A stretch of 64,000 nucleotides of DNA from Thalassospira lucentensis (lineage in GTDB: Bacteria; Pseudomonadota; Alphaproteobacteria; Rhodospirillales; Thalassospiraceae): positions 248,001-312,000 of the forward strand of contig NZ_LPVY01000021.1 of assembly GCF_001613805.1 (NCBI RefSeq), read 5' to 3'. Positions within the stretch are counted from its first letter, which is position 1, and each line of letters opens with the position of its first letter. The position numbers and the translations under genes are program-made. Below the pieces are notes generated by a model. The model was given only the letters and a program-made list of their open reading frames with translations. It was not told where the DNA came from and made no database searches. Below are positions 45,092 to 54,334 of this stretch, in pieces.

Positions 45092-47020
45092 CTATAGCCT
45101 GTACTCGCCCTCATCCCCTACCAAATCTGCATTGATGTTACGCACAAGTGCAAGGCGCAAAGCATTGAGGATCGCAATAACATCAATACCTTCCTGCAGA
45201 ATTGCCCCTGTCACCGGGCTGATGAGGCCAAAGGCGGCAAAGCCCATGGCAATGATCGATAACACCATACCGCCAATCACGCTTTGCAATAAAATACGGC
45301 GCATGGCGGTACTGATATGAAACAGTTCATCGACGGTTTGCAGCGAACTTTCGGGGATCACGGCACCTGCGGCCTCGGCGGTAACCGAACTGTGCTTGCC
45401 AAAGGCGATGCCAACGGTTGCCGCCGCCAATGCCGGGGCATCATTGATGCCATCCCCCATGAAAAGCGTCGGTGCGCTTGCCGCCTCGCGGCGTACGATG
45501 GCAACCTTTTGTTCCGGGCTTTGCGATGCAAGGCTTTCTTGAATACCCAGCAATTGCGAAAGATGGCTGACCTCGCTTTCGCGGTCCCCAGATAACAGCA
45601 TGATCTTTTTGAAATGGTGGATCGGCGCCAGATGGCCGACAAAATGTTTGCCGTCCGAACGCGGACTGTCGCGGAAACGAAAGGTCGCACGATAAGCCCC
45701 GTCTATCATGATCGCACATTCCAGCCCGCTGACACTGGGCGGCAGGATATCGACCATCGCCGGATCGCCTGCAATCAGCTTTTTACGATGAGTCACCGCA
45801 ATTTCGTGGCCATCAACTACACCGGTCAAACCCTGGCCCGGTTTTTCCGAAACCCGCACCACATCACCCAGTGTAAGCATTCGCGCATCCGCCGCCGCCA
45901 GAACCGCCATCGCCAATGGATGTTTGGAATACCGTTCCAGACTGGCAGCAAGCCGCAGAACATCGTTGGCCGAGTTCCCCGCAGCCGGCAGGATTTCGAC
46001 CAGTTCCGGACGCCCGTAAGTCAGGGTGCCGGTCTTATCGAAGATTGCGGTTCTGCAGGTTGGCAACCGTTCCAGAACCGTCGGATCGCGGATCACGATC
46101 CCGCGCCTTGCCGCCATGGAAATCGCGCTCATGATCGTGATCGGAATGGCAATTAAAAGCGGACAGGGTGTTGCCACGACAAGAACCGCCAGAAACCGCA
46201 CAGCATCGCCGCTTAGATACCAGGCAGCAAACGCCACCAGCAGCGCGAAGGGCGCGAACCATGCACCGATCTGGTCGCCCAGCCGCCGGATTTTCGGGCG
46301 TTTTTGTTCGGCTTCCTGCATCACCTGCATGATCTGGGCATAGCGCGACTCACGTGCACGCCGTTCGGCCCGGACCACCAGCACCGCATCACCATTGATC
46401 GCCCCCGAAAGCACCGATGCCCCGGGTGCCTTGCTGACAACATAAGGTTCCCCGGTCAGATAGCTTTCATCCATGCTGCCATGACCATCCACAACCACCC
46501 CGTCCACCGGGACGGTATCATGGGGAAAAATGGCAATCAGGTCGCCGATGGCAATATCATCAAGTCCGATATCGGTGATGTTTTCACCATCTTTGCGATG
46601 CGCGATTGTCGGCATGCGATCCGCCAGCGCGTTCAGCGCCGATGACGCCTTTCGCATGGCAAAGGCTTCCAGAACCTGACCACCGCTTAGCATCAGGATA
46701 ATTAGCGACGCCGCCAGATATTCGCCCAGAATAACACCGGTGATAAAGGCAATGACGGCCAGAAAATCCGCCCCGAAATCGCGTTGCAGCACCTTCTGGG
46801 CAATTTCAAAAAGCAAAACCCCGCCGCCCAAGGCCAAAAGAATAAATAACGGCCAATCCGTTGCCGCAACCCCGAAAACCGGTGCCATTCCTATCGGCAT
46901 CAGGGCAAAATGCGCAACAATCCCGGTCACGGTTAACGCCAGCACCGCGCGGTTGACACGCTCAGCCGACCACAAAGGCTTTGTGTGCAATCGCATACCG
47001 CCGGGCTGATCGGCTTGCAT
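45092..47020 (-). CDS. P1B-type heavy-metal-translocating ATPase
   Basis: About 642 residues from the ATG at 47020, which follows GGGGAG. Key elements: ATPCPLLIAIPI in the sixth helix (the intramembrane metal site, here TPCP rather than CPC), the phosphorylation site DKTGTLTYG, SYLTGEP in the actuator loop, KHPLAM-type HP motif and the hinge MGDGINDAPAL. There is no N-terminal heavy-metal-associated domain. The TPCP site with the LLIAIP context points to a subgroup different from Cu+ pumps; Zn/Cd/Co or Mn are candidates. HdeD-like gene downstream; DUF2946 gene divergent upstream. Confidence 0.92.
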   Translation of the reverse strand: MQADQPGGMRLHTKPLWSAERVNRAVLALTVTGIVAHFALMPIGMAPVFGVAATDWPLFILLALGGGVLLFEIAQKVLQRDFGADFLAVIAFITGVILGEYLAASLIILMLSGGQVLEAFAMRKASSALNALADRMPTIAHRKDGENITDIGLDDIAIGDLIAIFPHDTVPVDGVVVDGHGSMDESYLTGEPYVVSKAPGASVLSGAINGDAVLVVRAERRARESRYAQIMQVMQEAEQKRPKIRRLGDQIGAWFAPFALLVAFAAWYLSGDAVRFLAVLVVATPCPLLIAIPITIMSAISMAARRGIVIRDPTVLERLPTCRTAIFDKTGTLTYGRPELVEILPAAGNSANDVLRLAASLERYSKHPLAMAVLAAADARMLTLGDVVRVSEKPGQGLTGVVDGHEIAVTHRKKLIAGDPAMVDILPPSVSGLECAIMIDGAYRATFRFRDSPRSDGKHFVGHLAPIHHFKKIMLLSGDRESEVSHLSQLLGIQESLASQSPEQKVAIVRREAASAPTLFMGDGINDAPALAAATVGIAFGKHSSVTAEAAGAVIPESSLQTVDELFHISTAMRRILLQSVIGGMVLSIIAMGFAAFGLISPVTGAILQEGIDVIAILNALRLALVRNINADLVGDEGEYRL

Positions 47021-47339
47021 ATCGGTTTCTCCCCGAATGGCCAAAGCAGGATGAACAGCCTAATCCGAAACGGGGTTTTCGCCGAAAACTATTTGCCAAC
47101 AGCATCATGGGGGACGCGATAGCCATAATCGCGATCAAGCCGTGTAAACCGGGGACGGAATTTCCTTGGCTTTCCGAACGTTGGATCAAGACGACCTTTC
47201 CCCGTATCCAAGGCAAACCAACGGATTTCAATTATTACAGGAACGATTATAAAAAATCGGTGATAAGTGGTTCACACCAACAAGTTTTGACACCCCGTCT
47301 TCAAGGGATTATTGAGGGCGTGTATCTTTCCGGAATGGA
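47021..47339. other. Intergenic region between metal ATPase and DUF2946 gene
   Basis: About 320 bp between divergent genes. It carries a promoter-like sequence toward the DUF2946 gene (47287-47315). No metal-regulator operator could be recognised. Confidence 0.5.
47287..47315 (+). promoter_or_regulatory. Possible promoter of DUF2946 operon
   Basis: A perfect TTGACA (47287-47292) with a 17-bp spacer to a weak -10 box TATTGA (47310-47315), 25 bp before the TTG start of the DUF2946 gene. Confidence 0.4.
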
Positions 47340-47795
47340 TTGAAAGCCGTGATCAAAACCTGCCAGACATATTCGGCACTCAGACGCAGCCTGTCGGTTG
47401 CTGTCGCGTGCTTTTTGCTGGCGAATGCCCTGATGTTCGGCTTTATGCATGCGCCGGTCGCGCTTGCCAATACACCGGCCGTTGCCGCAGGCAACGCCGA
47501 TCAGAACTTTATTCCGCTGATCATCTGTACAGCCAATGGCATCAAGACGATATCCGTCCCTGCCGCTGCTACAGAAGAAAGCGGATCATCCCCCCATTCC
47601 AGTGCCTATGAAGGTTTCCAGTGCGCGATCTGCGGCCTTGGCAATCATGCGGTCGGCCTGCCCGTCGAACCGGAATTGCCCCTGATCCATCGCGTGCGGA
47701 TGTCCAATACGGTCACCGCCCTTCATATCACGGCACGCCTGCATGACTTCTGCCCGATTGCGGCATCACCACGTGCCCCGCCCTTTCCCGTCTGA
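47340..47795 (+). CDS. DUF2946 family exported protein
   Basis: 151 residues. A hydrophobic N-terminal segment (RRSLSVAVACFLLANALMFG) is followed by LIICTANGIKTI and FQCAICGLGN, the cysteine pattern of DUF2946 proteins. These are found beside TonB-dependent receptors and PepSY proteins for copper or iron, and a metal role is inferred. A Ser/His-containing spacer (SSPHSSAYEG) lies between the two Cys parts. The start is TTG at 47340; GTG at 47349 is an alternative. It lies upstream of a PepSY-type gene on the same strand. Confidence 0.75.
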   Translation: MKAVIKTCQTYSALRRSLSVAVACFLLANALMFGFMHAPVALANTPAVAAGNADQNFIPLIICTANGIKTISVPAAATEESGSSPHSSAYEGFQCAICGLGNHAVGLPVEPELPLIHRVRMSNTVTALHITARLHDFCPIAASPRAPPFPV

Positions 47796-47948
47796 CGGTC
47801 TCCCGGCCTGATGGATGATGTCTGTTGCCATTCTTGGCATCGGACCACCCAGCACGGCCAATTTCAGATTGTTTAAGTTCCGGGTAGGGATTGGCCGGCC
47901 TATGCGCCTGTATTCCAACAGACCCGCGACCGAATTGGGGATATCGTG

Positions 47949-49334
47949 ATGCCAAATGCATCGGCACATGCCAAAAATGCGCCCAAAGGGACAAGCAGCC
48001 TCTATCGCGCTGTCTGGCGCTGGCATTTCTATGCCGGACTTTTTGTCCTGCCTTTTATGATTCTGCTGGCCGTCACTGGTGCGGCCTATCTTTTCCGTGA
48101 CGAAATCGATGACTGGATTTATTCCGACCTGAAATTCGTCAATGTTCTGGATGTACCGCCGCTTCCGATCAGCACACAGGTTGATGCCGTGCGCTATTTC
48201 GTTGGCGACAAACCGGTCAAAATCATCACGCCGGCCTCGCCGGACCGCAGCACCGAAATCGTCATTGCCACATCGGGCGGTGATCGTCGGTCGGTTTATG
48301 TCGATCCCTATACAGGATTGGTTCAGGGGTCGATGCCTGATCGCGGCACAATCATGTGGCTGGTGCGCCGCATCCACAGCCTGGCCGAATTCGGCACCAT
48401 TGCCAATTACCTGATCGAAATTGCCGCGGGCTGGAGCATCCTGCTGGTCGCAACCGGCACATACCTTTGGTGGCCGCGCAGCGATCAGACAGGCGGCGTG
48501 CTGACCGTGCGCGATACGCCTGCACGCAGGCGCTGGTGGCGCGATGCCCATGCGGTAACCGGTATTTTTGTTGGCTTCTTTATCGTGTTTCTAGCCGCGA
48601 CCGGCATGTTCTGGTCGGTGTTCTGGGGCAAATATGCCAACGAATTCGCCAACGGCACACCCAGTGGCTATCCATCGGGTGTGCGCGTCGATGTACCGCT
48701 TTCGACCGTGCCGATGATTGACGCATTTGGCGAAACCGGCTGGACTACCGAAAACGCCCCGATCCCGATGTCGGTTGACGGCATCGCAAATGCCGGGGGT
48801 GTCAAACCAACGCCCATCGGCATTGATGCAGCCGTGACAAAGTTCGAGGAACTTGGCATTGCGCCGGGCTATGCGATTTCACTGCCAGGTGGCGAAACCG
48901 GTGTTTACAGTGCATCAATCTATCCCGATGACCTGTCCAAACAGCGTGTCATTCATCTGGACCAGTATTCAGGTCGACCGCTGATCAATATGGGATATCA
49001 GGATTACGGCATCTTTGGCCGGATCATGGAATGGTCGATCAATGTCCATCTTGGTCAGGAATACGGGGTGATCAACCAAATTGTTCTGATGATTGTCTGT
49101 GCCGCGATTGTCTTTATGGCCGTTTCGGGCGGGGTTATGTGGTGGAAACGCCGCCCTGCCGGATCGCTTGGCGTACCACCCTTGCCACGAAGAACAAAAA
49201 GTCTGGTCGGAGTCACAGCAATCCTTGCGATTGGCGGCATCATTTACCCGGTTGTCGGTGTATCCATGCTGGTGATCTGGTTGCTGGACTGGTTGTTTGT
49301 TGCCCGGCCCGCCCGCGCATTACGCGCGGCCTGA
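47949..49334 (+). CDS. PepSY-associated TM protein (PiuB-like)
   Basis: 461 residues with four main membrane helices: RAVWRWHFYAGLFVLPFMIL, IEIAAGWSILLVATGTYLWW, DAHAVTGIFVGFFIVFLAATGMFW and VLMIVCAAIVFMAVSGGVMWW. Two PepSY-like periplasmic regions lie between them (RRSVYVDPYTGLVQGS and IHLDQYSGRPLINMGY). WRWHFYAG and RRIHSL contain His residues placed for haem or metal contact; such proteins are thought to be ferric/cupric reductases supporting metal uptake. The ATG at 47949 is preferred over the GTG directly before it. Confidence 0.9.
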   Translation: MPNASAHAKNAPKGTSSLYRAVWRWHFYAGLFVLPFMILLAVTGAAYLFRDEIDDWIYSDLKFVNVLDVPPLPISTQVDAVRYFVGDKPVKIITPASPDRSTEIVIATSGGDRRSVYVDPYTGLVQGSMPDRGTIMWLVRRIHSLAEFGTIANYLIEIAAGWSILLVATGTYLWWPRSDQTGGVLTVRDTPARRRWWRDAHAVTGIFVGFFIVFLAATGMFWSVFWGKYANEFANGTPSGYPSGVRVDVPLSTVPMIDAFGETGWTTENAPIPMSVDGIANAGGVKPTPIGIDAAVTKFEELGIAPGYAISLPGGETGVYSASIYPDDLSKQRVIHLDQYSGRPLINMGYQDYGIFGRIMEWSINVHLGQEYGVINQIVLMIVCAAIVFMAVSGGVMWWKRRPAGSLGVPPLPRRTKSLVGVTAILAIGGIIYPVVGVSMLVIWLLDWLFVARPARALRAA

Positions 49335-49442
49335 TTGTTAGACAAAGCAAACCGGCCATCCGGCCGGACAAAAGATCTGGTGTCGATACGCGGCACCCCG
49401 CAAGATGCCGCGTATCTCCCTTGTGCCATCGGGAGTTCCCCC

Positions 49443-50087
49443 ATGAACAACGAAGACGCCTTGAAACATCTTGAGAAACTTGCTGAAAACCCGGCCCTTG
49501 ATATGGGGGCCAATACAGCCATCGGACATCACGAAGGGGACAGCGAATATATTTATCGCATCCTGTCGGGCCTTGTGATGCAGTGTCACTATGCCGAAGA
49601 TGGCGAACGTCAGGTCTGCCGCGTGTTTCGTCCCGGCGACCTCATCGGACTTGAGACCGTTGTCGAACCGGGTCTGTCACTGATCAGCGAAACCCTGACA
49701 CCAACGGTGCTAATGCGCATTCCGGTTGCGCGTGTTCGCATGGCCCAGACAAACAATCCCGAACTGCAACAGGCGATCCTGCGTCTGCTCGCGCGTGAGG
49801 TTGTCGATGGCTATAACTGGAAGGTCAATCTGGGGACCGGGTCGGCGATGCGCCGGATTTGCCGGTTCCTGCTCTGGAGTGCCAAGGATGATCACTGCCC
49901 TCTACCGACACGCGACAAGCTGGGCAGCATCATCGCCACAACCACCGAAACCGCAAGCCGCATGATTGCCGATCTACGTCGTCAGGGTGTCCTGCGCAAA
50001 AGCCGGTCACGCCCGTTAACGGTGGTGATCGACCGGGATCGCGTGCGCCAGAAGGCCGGTGATTTCTGGGATCACCGCGCCGCGTGA
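49443..50087 (+). CDS. Crp/Fnr-family regulator
   Basis: 214 residues from the ATG at 49443 (GGGAG upstream); a longer frame exists but has no site. A cyclic-nucleotide-binding-like beta-roll (YIYRILSGLVMQCHYAEDGERQVCRVFRPGDLIGLETV) is followed by a long helix and a C-terminal HTH (LPTRDKLGSIIATTTETASRMIADLRRQGVL). The FNR-type Cys cluster is absent, so it is not a 4Fe-4S oxygen sensor of the classic kind, though C residues occur in MQCHY and RQVCRV. It follows the PepSY gene after 108 bp on the same strand and could regulate that group. Confidence 0.88.
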   Translation: MNNEDALKHLEKLAENPALDMGANTAIGHHEGDSEYIYRILSGLVMQCHYAEDGERQVCRVFRPGDLIGLETVVEPGLSLISETLTPTVLMRIPVARVRMAQTNNPELQQAILRLLAREVVDGYNWKVNLGTGSAMRRICRFLLWSAKDDHCPLPTRDKLGSIIATTTETASRMIADLRRQGVLRKSRSRPLTVVIDRDRVRQKAGDFWDHRAA

Positions 50088-50134
50088 TAACGGACGAAAC
50101 CTGTTGAAAACCGGGAATGCGGTCGCCTGCATGA

Positions 50135-53100
50135 TCAGTGCGGCCGCGAGTTCCCGCCAAAGGACACATCAAACGGCATGGTCACGTTCGATTTCAACAG
50201 CACTTCAAAATCGCTGGCCGGGATCGGCTTGCTGAAATAGAAGCCCTGCACCTCGTCGACCCCTTCGGAAACGATGCGTTCAAGTTGCATTTCCGTCTCG
50301 ATCCCCTCGACATTGACCGCCATGCCAAACGACCGCGCCAGGAAGACCACCGCGCGCACGATTGCCGCATTGCCATCGCGACTGTCCAAATCAATGATAA
50401 ACGACCTGTCGATCTTGATCTTGTCGACCGGGAACCGTTTCAGATAGGCCAGCGATGAATAACCGGTCCCGAAATCATCAATCGCAATCCGGATCCCCTG
50501 ATTGCGCAGAATGCCCAGTGTGATCGCCGCTTCGCGCGGGTTATCCATCACCGCACTTTCGGTGACTTCGAACTGCAACTGAGTCGGGTTCAGACGCGAC
50601 CGTTCCAGAACATCGCCGACACTTTCAATCAGATCCTCGTGCCGCGCCAGTTCCAGCGGCGAAAGATTGACCGAAATCGTCAGTTCGCCATAACCGGCAT
50701 CGACCCATTGCCGGGTCTGTTTGCAGGCCTGATTGAGCACCCAGCGCCCGACATCGGCAATGATTCCCATGCGTTCGGCCACGGGAATGAAATCGACCGG
50801 ACTCACCTGCCCGCGGGACGGATGGAACCAGCGTACCAGTGCCTCCATCCCGATGATCTTGTGGTTCGCGATATCAATGATCGGCTGATAGAACAGCTCC
50901 AGCTCGTCATTTTCAATCGCGTGGCTAAGGTCGCGTTCCAGCGCCTTGCGTTCCTGCACTTCGACCTGCAAACGCGGCTCGAAGAAATGATACCGGTTGC
51001 GCCCTTCGGCCTTGGAGCAATACAGCGCCAGATCGACATTCCGAAACAGGTCTTTTTCATCGCGCCCGTCCTGCGGGAACATGCAAATCCCGACCGATGT
51101 CGATGCCTGCACCTCGTTCCCGTCCAGCATGAAGCGTTCAGACACCCGTTCAATCAGGCGCTGCGCAACAAGGGTCACTTCCTCGACCGTGCCCGGATCA
51201 TGGATCAGGACGGCAAATTCATCCCCGCCAAGGCGTGCGACAACATCCTCGTTACGCAGGCAGACACGCATGCGCTCCCCCACCCCCTGCAAGAGTAGGT
51301 CGCCGATGGGATGCCCAAGCGTATCATTGATGTCCTTGAAGTTATCCAGATCAAACAGCATCAGCACAAAACTGCGCTTTTCATGCTTGCCGCGCTTGAC
51401 CGCGGCAGCAAGACGTTCCTGAAACAGGGTTCGGTTGGGAAGTCCGGTCAATCCGTCATGATGAGCCAGGAACTGGATGCGGGCTTCGCTGCGTTTTCGA
51501 TCCGTGATATCCGTGATCGATCCTTCGATCAGAACCGGAACACCCTTGTCATCGCGGACCAGCCGGGCATTTTCCTCGACCCAGATGATCTTGCCGTCCC
51601 GGCGGCGCATTTCGGCTTCAAAACCCTGAACCGCGCCATCACGCAACAGTTTACCCGTCAAACGTAACCGATTGGTCGGGTTCAGGTAACATTGCGAAAA
51701 CCCGCTTTGTGACACAAGCAATTCATCGGCACTGTCATACCCAAGGATCGACACAAATGCCGGATTAGCCGACAGGATATCGCCAAGCGGGCGGCTTTGA
51801 TAAAGACCTTCGGCGGAATTTTCGAAAATACCGCGATATTTTTCCTCGGCCCGGCGAAGAGCACGTTCGACCGACAGTTTTTCGGTCACATCCTGCCCGA
51901 TGCAGATCACACCCGATACGTCGCCATCTTCACCAAAATGCGCACGCGCATTCCATTGCAACAGGCGCACCTCGCCGTCGCGACGACGGAATGAAATGAC
52001 TTCGTCCTTGATGATCTCTCCGGAAATCAGGCGCTTGATCGCCTGACGCACCTGATCGCGTTCCCCCGGAAGCAACAGAAAATCAAAGAAATTCTGCCCC
52101 GCTGCTTCCATCCAGGAATAGCCGAATGTCCATTCGCATTCGCGGTTATATTCCAGAATGCGTCCTTCGCTATCAAGGAACAGGATCACGCTACCCGCAG
52201 TTTGCACCAACGCACGATAACGTTCCTGTCGACGGCGTAGATCATATTCCGCCTGACGGCTTTTGGTGATGTCGGTAACAGTAACGCTATACCCCAGAAG
52301 CGATCCGCCCTCGCCGCGGATTTCTGTCGCGTTGATCCGCACCCAAAGCTGACTGCCATCCTGACGGCGCATTTCCACATCGCGCGCCTGAATGCCGTTG
52401 CCCGATACAAGATCGCGGCGCAAATCGCGCAAATCCTCGGATCGGGCATAGAACTTTTCGGGATTGGTCAGATAGGCCTGACGGAGTTCACGGACATTGT
52501 CATAGCCAAACAATGTTGCGGCTTCTTCGTTCACACTGGTCAGGGTGCCATCAGCCGCCAGATCGATAATACCATGCACGGCATGTTCAAGTGCCCGGCG
52601 ATAGCTTTCCTCGCGCGTGCGTTCCTGCCCGAACAGCGCAATCGCATCCTGCGTCGGCAAAGGCATGCGCTGCCACTGGTAAATCCGCTGCCCGTAATGG
52701 ACCGTTCGAACCTCATCCCAGTCGCCGTTATCCTCCCCTTCTTCGAACAGGGCACGTTGTCCGGTTGGCTTGGTCAGCGACAATGCACCGGGCAGCCCCA
52801 TTTCAAGGGCAGCCTGTTCTGCTGCCTTGTTCGAGAATCGCAAACCGCCATCGCGTTCGACCACAAGAACCGGTTGCGGGGAAATCAGAACCCCGGTGCC
52901 TGTCGTTGCGTCGGCATCCTGCAAGGCGATGATGCGAACATAAACCTGTTCGGAAAATGAAAGCTGCCAGGCAAAAAACTGAACATCGCGACCGTCGATA
53001 TGGTCAACGCGCGAAAAATAGCCGACGGCATTAAGGGCTTCGGCACTGATTTCACGAATGTTTCGGGCAATTTCGGGATGGGTATCGATTTTTTGCCAGG

Positions 53101-53272
53101 TATCATCGGCAAGGTCAGGCGAGATCGTCTGTACCCACGGCGCATTGACAAGAAGGCTCTCGCCGATGGGATCATAAACCCCCGACGGTACACGAAGATG
53201 CCCAATCAACGCCGCAAGAGTTCCCGCAGCATTGCTTGAAATGATAACTCCCATACCCGGCTTATTCGTCAT
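50135..53272 (-). CDS. Multi-PAS GGDEF-EAL protein (c-di-GMP turnover)
   Basis: 1045 residues. About 200 N-terminal residues form an uncharacterised sensor (IGHLRVPSGVYDPIGESLLV). Three PAS/PAC units follow near residues 225, 350 and 478 (e.g. HAVHGIIDLAADG, TAGSVILFLDSEG, NSAEGLYQSRPLGDI). The GGDEF domain (ARLGGDEFAVL, ~682) has the inhibitory RxxD site (RNED), so product feedback is likely. The EAL domain has GMEALVRW (~809) and DDFGTGYSSL. Both cores are intact. No membrane helix is evident, so it is cytosolic. It is monocistronic. The start codon lacks a strong ribosome-binding site; MGVIIS seven codons in is an alternative. Confidence 0.93.
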   Translation of the reverse strand: MTNKPGMGVIISSNAAGTLAALIGHLRVPSGVYDPIGESLLVNAPWVQTISPDLADDTWQKIDTHPEIARNIREISAEALNAVGYFSRVDHIDGRDVQFFAWQLSFSEQVYVRIIALQDADATTGTGVLISPQPVLVVERDGGLRFSNKAAEQAALEMGLPGALSLTKPTGQRALFEEGEDNGDWDEVRTVHYGQRIYQWQRMPLPTQDAIALFGQERTREESYRRALEHAVHGIIDLAADGTLTSVNEEAATLFGYDNVRELRQAYLTNPEKFYARSEDLRDLRRDLVSGNGIQARDVEMRRQDGSQLWVRINATEIRGEGGSLLGYSVTVTDITKSRQAEYDLRRRQERYRALVQTAGSVILFLDSEGRILEYNRECEWTFGYSWMEAAGQNFFDFLLLPGERDQVRQAIKRLISGEIIKDEVISFRRRDGEVRLLQWNARAHFGEDGDVSGVICIGQDVTEKLSVERALRRAEEKYRGIFENSAEGLYQSRPLGDILSANPAFVSILGYDSADELLVSQSGFSQCYLNPTNRLRLTGKLLRDGAVQGFEAEMRRRDGKIIWVEENARLVRDDKGVPVLIEGSITDITDRKRSEARIQFLAHHDGLTGLPNRTLFQERLAAAVKRGKHEKRSFVLMLFDLDNFKDINDTLGHPIGDLLLQGVGERMRVCLRNEDVVARLGGDEFAVLIHDPGTVEEVTLVAQRLIERVSERFMLDGNEVQASTSVGICMFPQDGRDEKDLFRNVDLALYCSKAEGRNRYHFFEPRLQVEVQERKALERDLSHAIENDELELFYQPIIDIANHKIIGMEALVRWFHPSRGQVSPVDFIPVAERMGIIADVGRWVLNQACKQTRQWVDAGYGELTISVNLSPLELARHEDLIESVGDVLERSRLNPTQLQFEVTESAVMDNPREAAITLGILRNQGIRIAIDDFGTGYSSLAYLKRFPVDKIKIDRSFIIDLDSRDGNAAIVRAVVFLARSFGMAVNVEGIETEMQLERIVSEGVDEVQGFYFSKPIPASDFEVLLKSNVTMPFDVSFGGNSRPH

Positions 53273-53640
53273 TTTTGTTATCGCTGCGAGACCATAACTA
53301 TTACCCCATGCGCTGCAAAGGCCTATTTTATTCCCAAGAGAGAATGCGATGCGTTCCTGACGCTAACATGTTGTAATTTTTTAAGCATCCCCTTCGGTTC
53401 ACAGCCTCTACGCATGAATGCGTAGCAAGCCCCCCCTGTGTCCCGACGACCAAAGGATGCCTCATACTTCACTACGCAATCATTAAAATCGTGAGGATTT
53501 AAACGGTTAACTGTTGCCGGGGATCAAATACCGTCTTAGGTTCTATGTCCATCGGAGTTGTCACACGCCATCAGCCGGTGCGTCGACGTTCGGCGGGAAT
53601 ATCCGTTAACGGTCAGTCACCCGGAAAAGGAGTAATCATC
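53273..53640. other. Intergenic region with inverted repeat
   Basis: About 370 bp between divergent GGDEF-EAL and TerB-like genes. It holds CTACGCAT-GA-ATGCGTAG (53408-53425) and a further CTACGCA half-site at 53472-53478. A plus-strand frame runs through part of it from 53545 but is probably leader. Confidence 0.5.
53408..53425. promoter_or_regulatory. Inverted repeat CTACGCAT-N2-ATGCGTAG
   Basis: Perfect 8-bp arms with a 2-bp gap, plus a third half-site CTACGCA 64 bp downstream at 53472. Layout and position between two divergent genes suggest a regulator-binding site; the regulator is not identifiable from the sequence. Confidence 0.5.
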
Positions 53641-54054
53641 GTGATCTCGCATCAGGACGCCTTGATTTACACAATGGTTATGGTTTCGGCCTCGGATAAC
53701 GATATTACCGACGCAGAACTGTCCGCAATGGGGCGTCGGGTTCGTTACCTTCCGATTTTTGCCGGCTTTGACAATGACGGTGTCACCGCAGTTGCACGTG
53801 ACTGTGCCAAGTTACTTGCCGAAGAAGACGGGCTCGACAGCACGCTGGATATGATCCGCGAAGCCCTGCCGCGCAAATTGCGCGAAACAGCCTATGTCTT
53901 TGCCTGTGAAATTGTCCTGTCTGACAGCGAAATCAGTCAGGAAGAACTTCGCATTCTCGAATTGATACGTCACCGCCTTGATATCGACCGCCTTGTAGGT
54001 GCAGCCATTGAACGCGCGATGGCCGCGCGTTATGTCCGCCCTGGCGAATTCTAG
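53641..54054 (+). CDS. TerB-family protein
   Basis: 137 residues from the GTG at 53641, chosen because a perfect AAAGGAG lies 8 bp upstream; the ATG at 53545 in the same frame has no such site. It is a helical bundle with the TerB pattern: DALIYTMVMVSASDNDITDAEL, then ETAYVFACEIVLSDSEISQEEL, each with acidic residues of metal-coordinating type. TerB was named from tellurite resistance, but single TerB-like genes without the ter operon, as here, are widespread and of unknown role. Confidence 0.82.
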   Translation: MISHQDALIYTMVMVSASDNDITDAELSAMGRRVRYLPIFAGFDNDGVTAVARDCAKLLAEEDGLDSTLDMIREALPRKLRETAYVFACEIVLSDSEISQEELRILELIRHRLDIDRLVGAAIERAMAARYVRPGEF

Positions 54055-54334
54055 GCCCGTGAAGATAAAAGCGAAGACAGCACAGAACGACCACATAATT
54101 TCCATTCCGACGACATAGCGTCGGCCGATAGTGACGGAACTCGAATGAAACGCGCATAACATCAGGCAAGTGCCTTGAATTGCTGCTTTCTTTGTCAGAC
54201 CGCCATGTTATGGCCGCACCTGCATTTTTACTGCCGCCCGCCCGGTTCCACGAACCGGGATGTTTTTGATTGCCTGATCGCTTTGACCGTCACATTGAAG
54301 GCCCACGCGTTGGCCAAAACGAAGGAACACCGTT

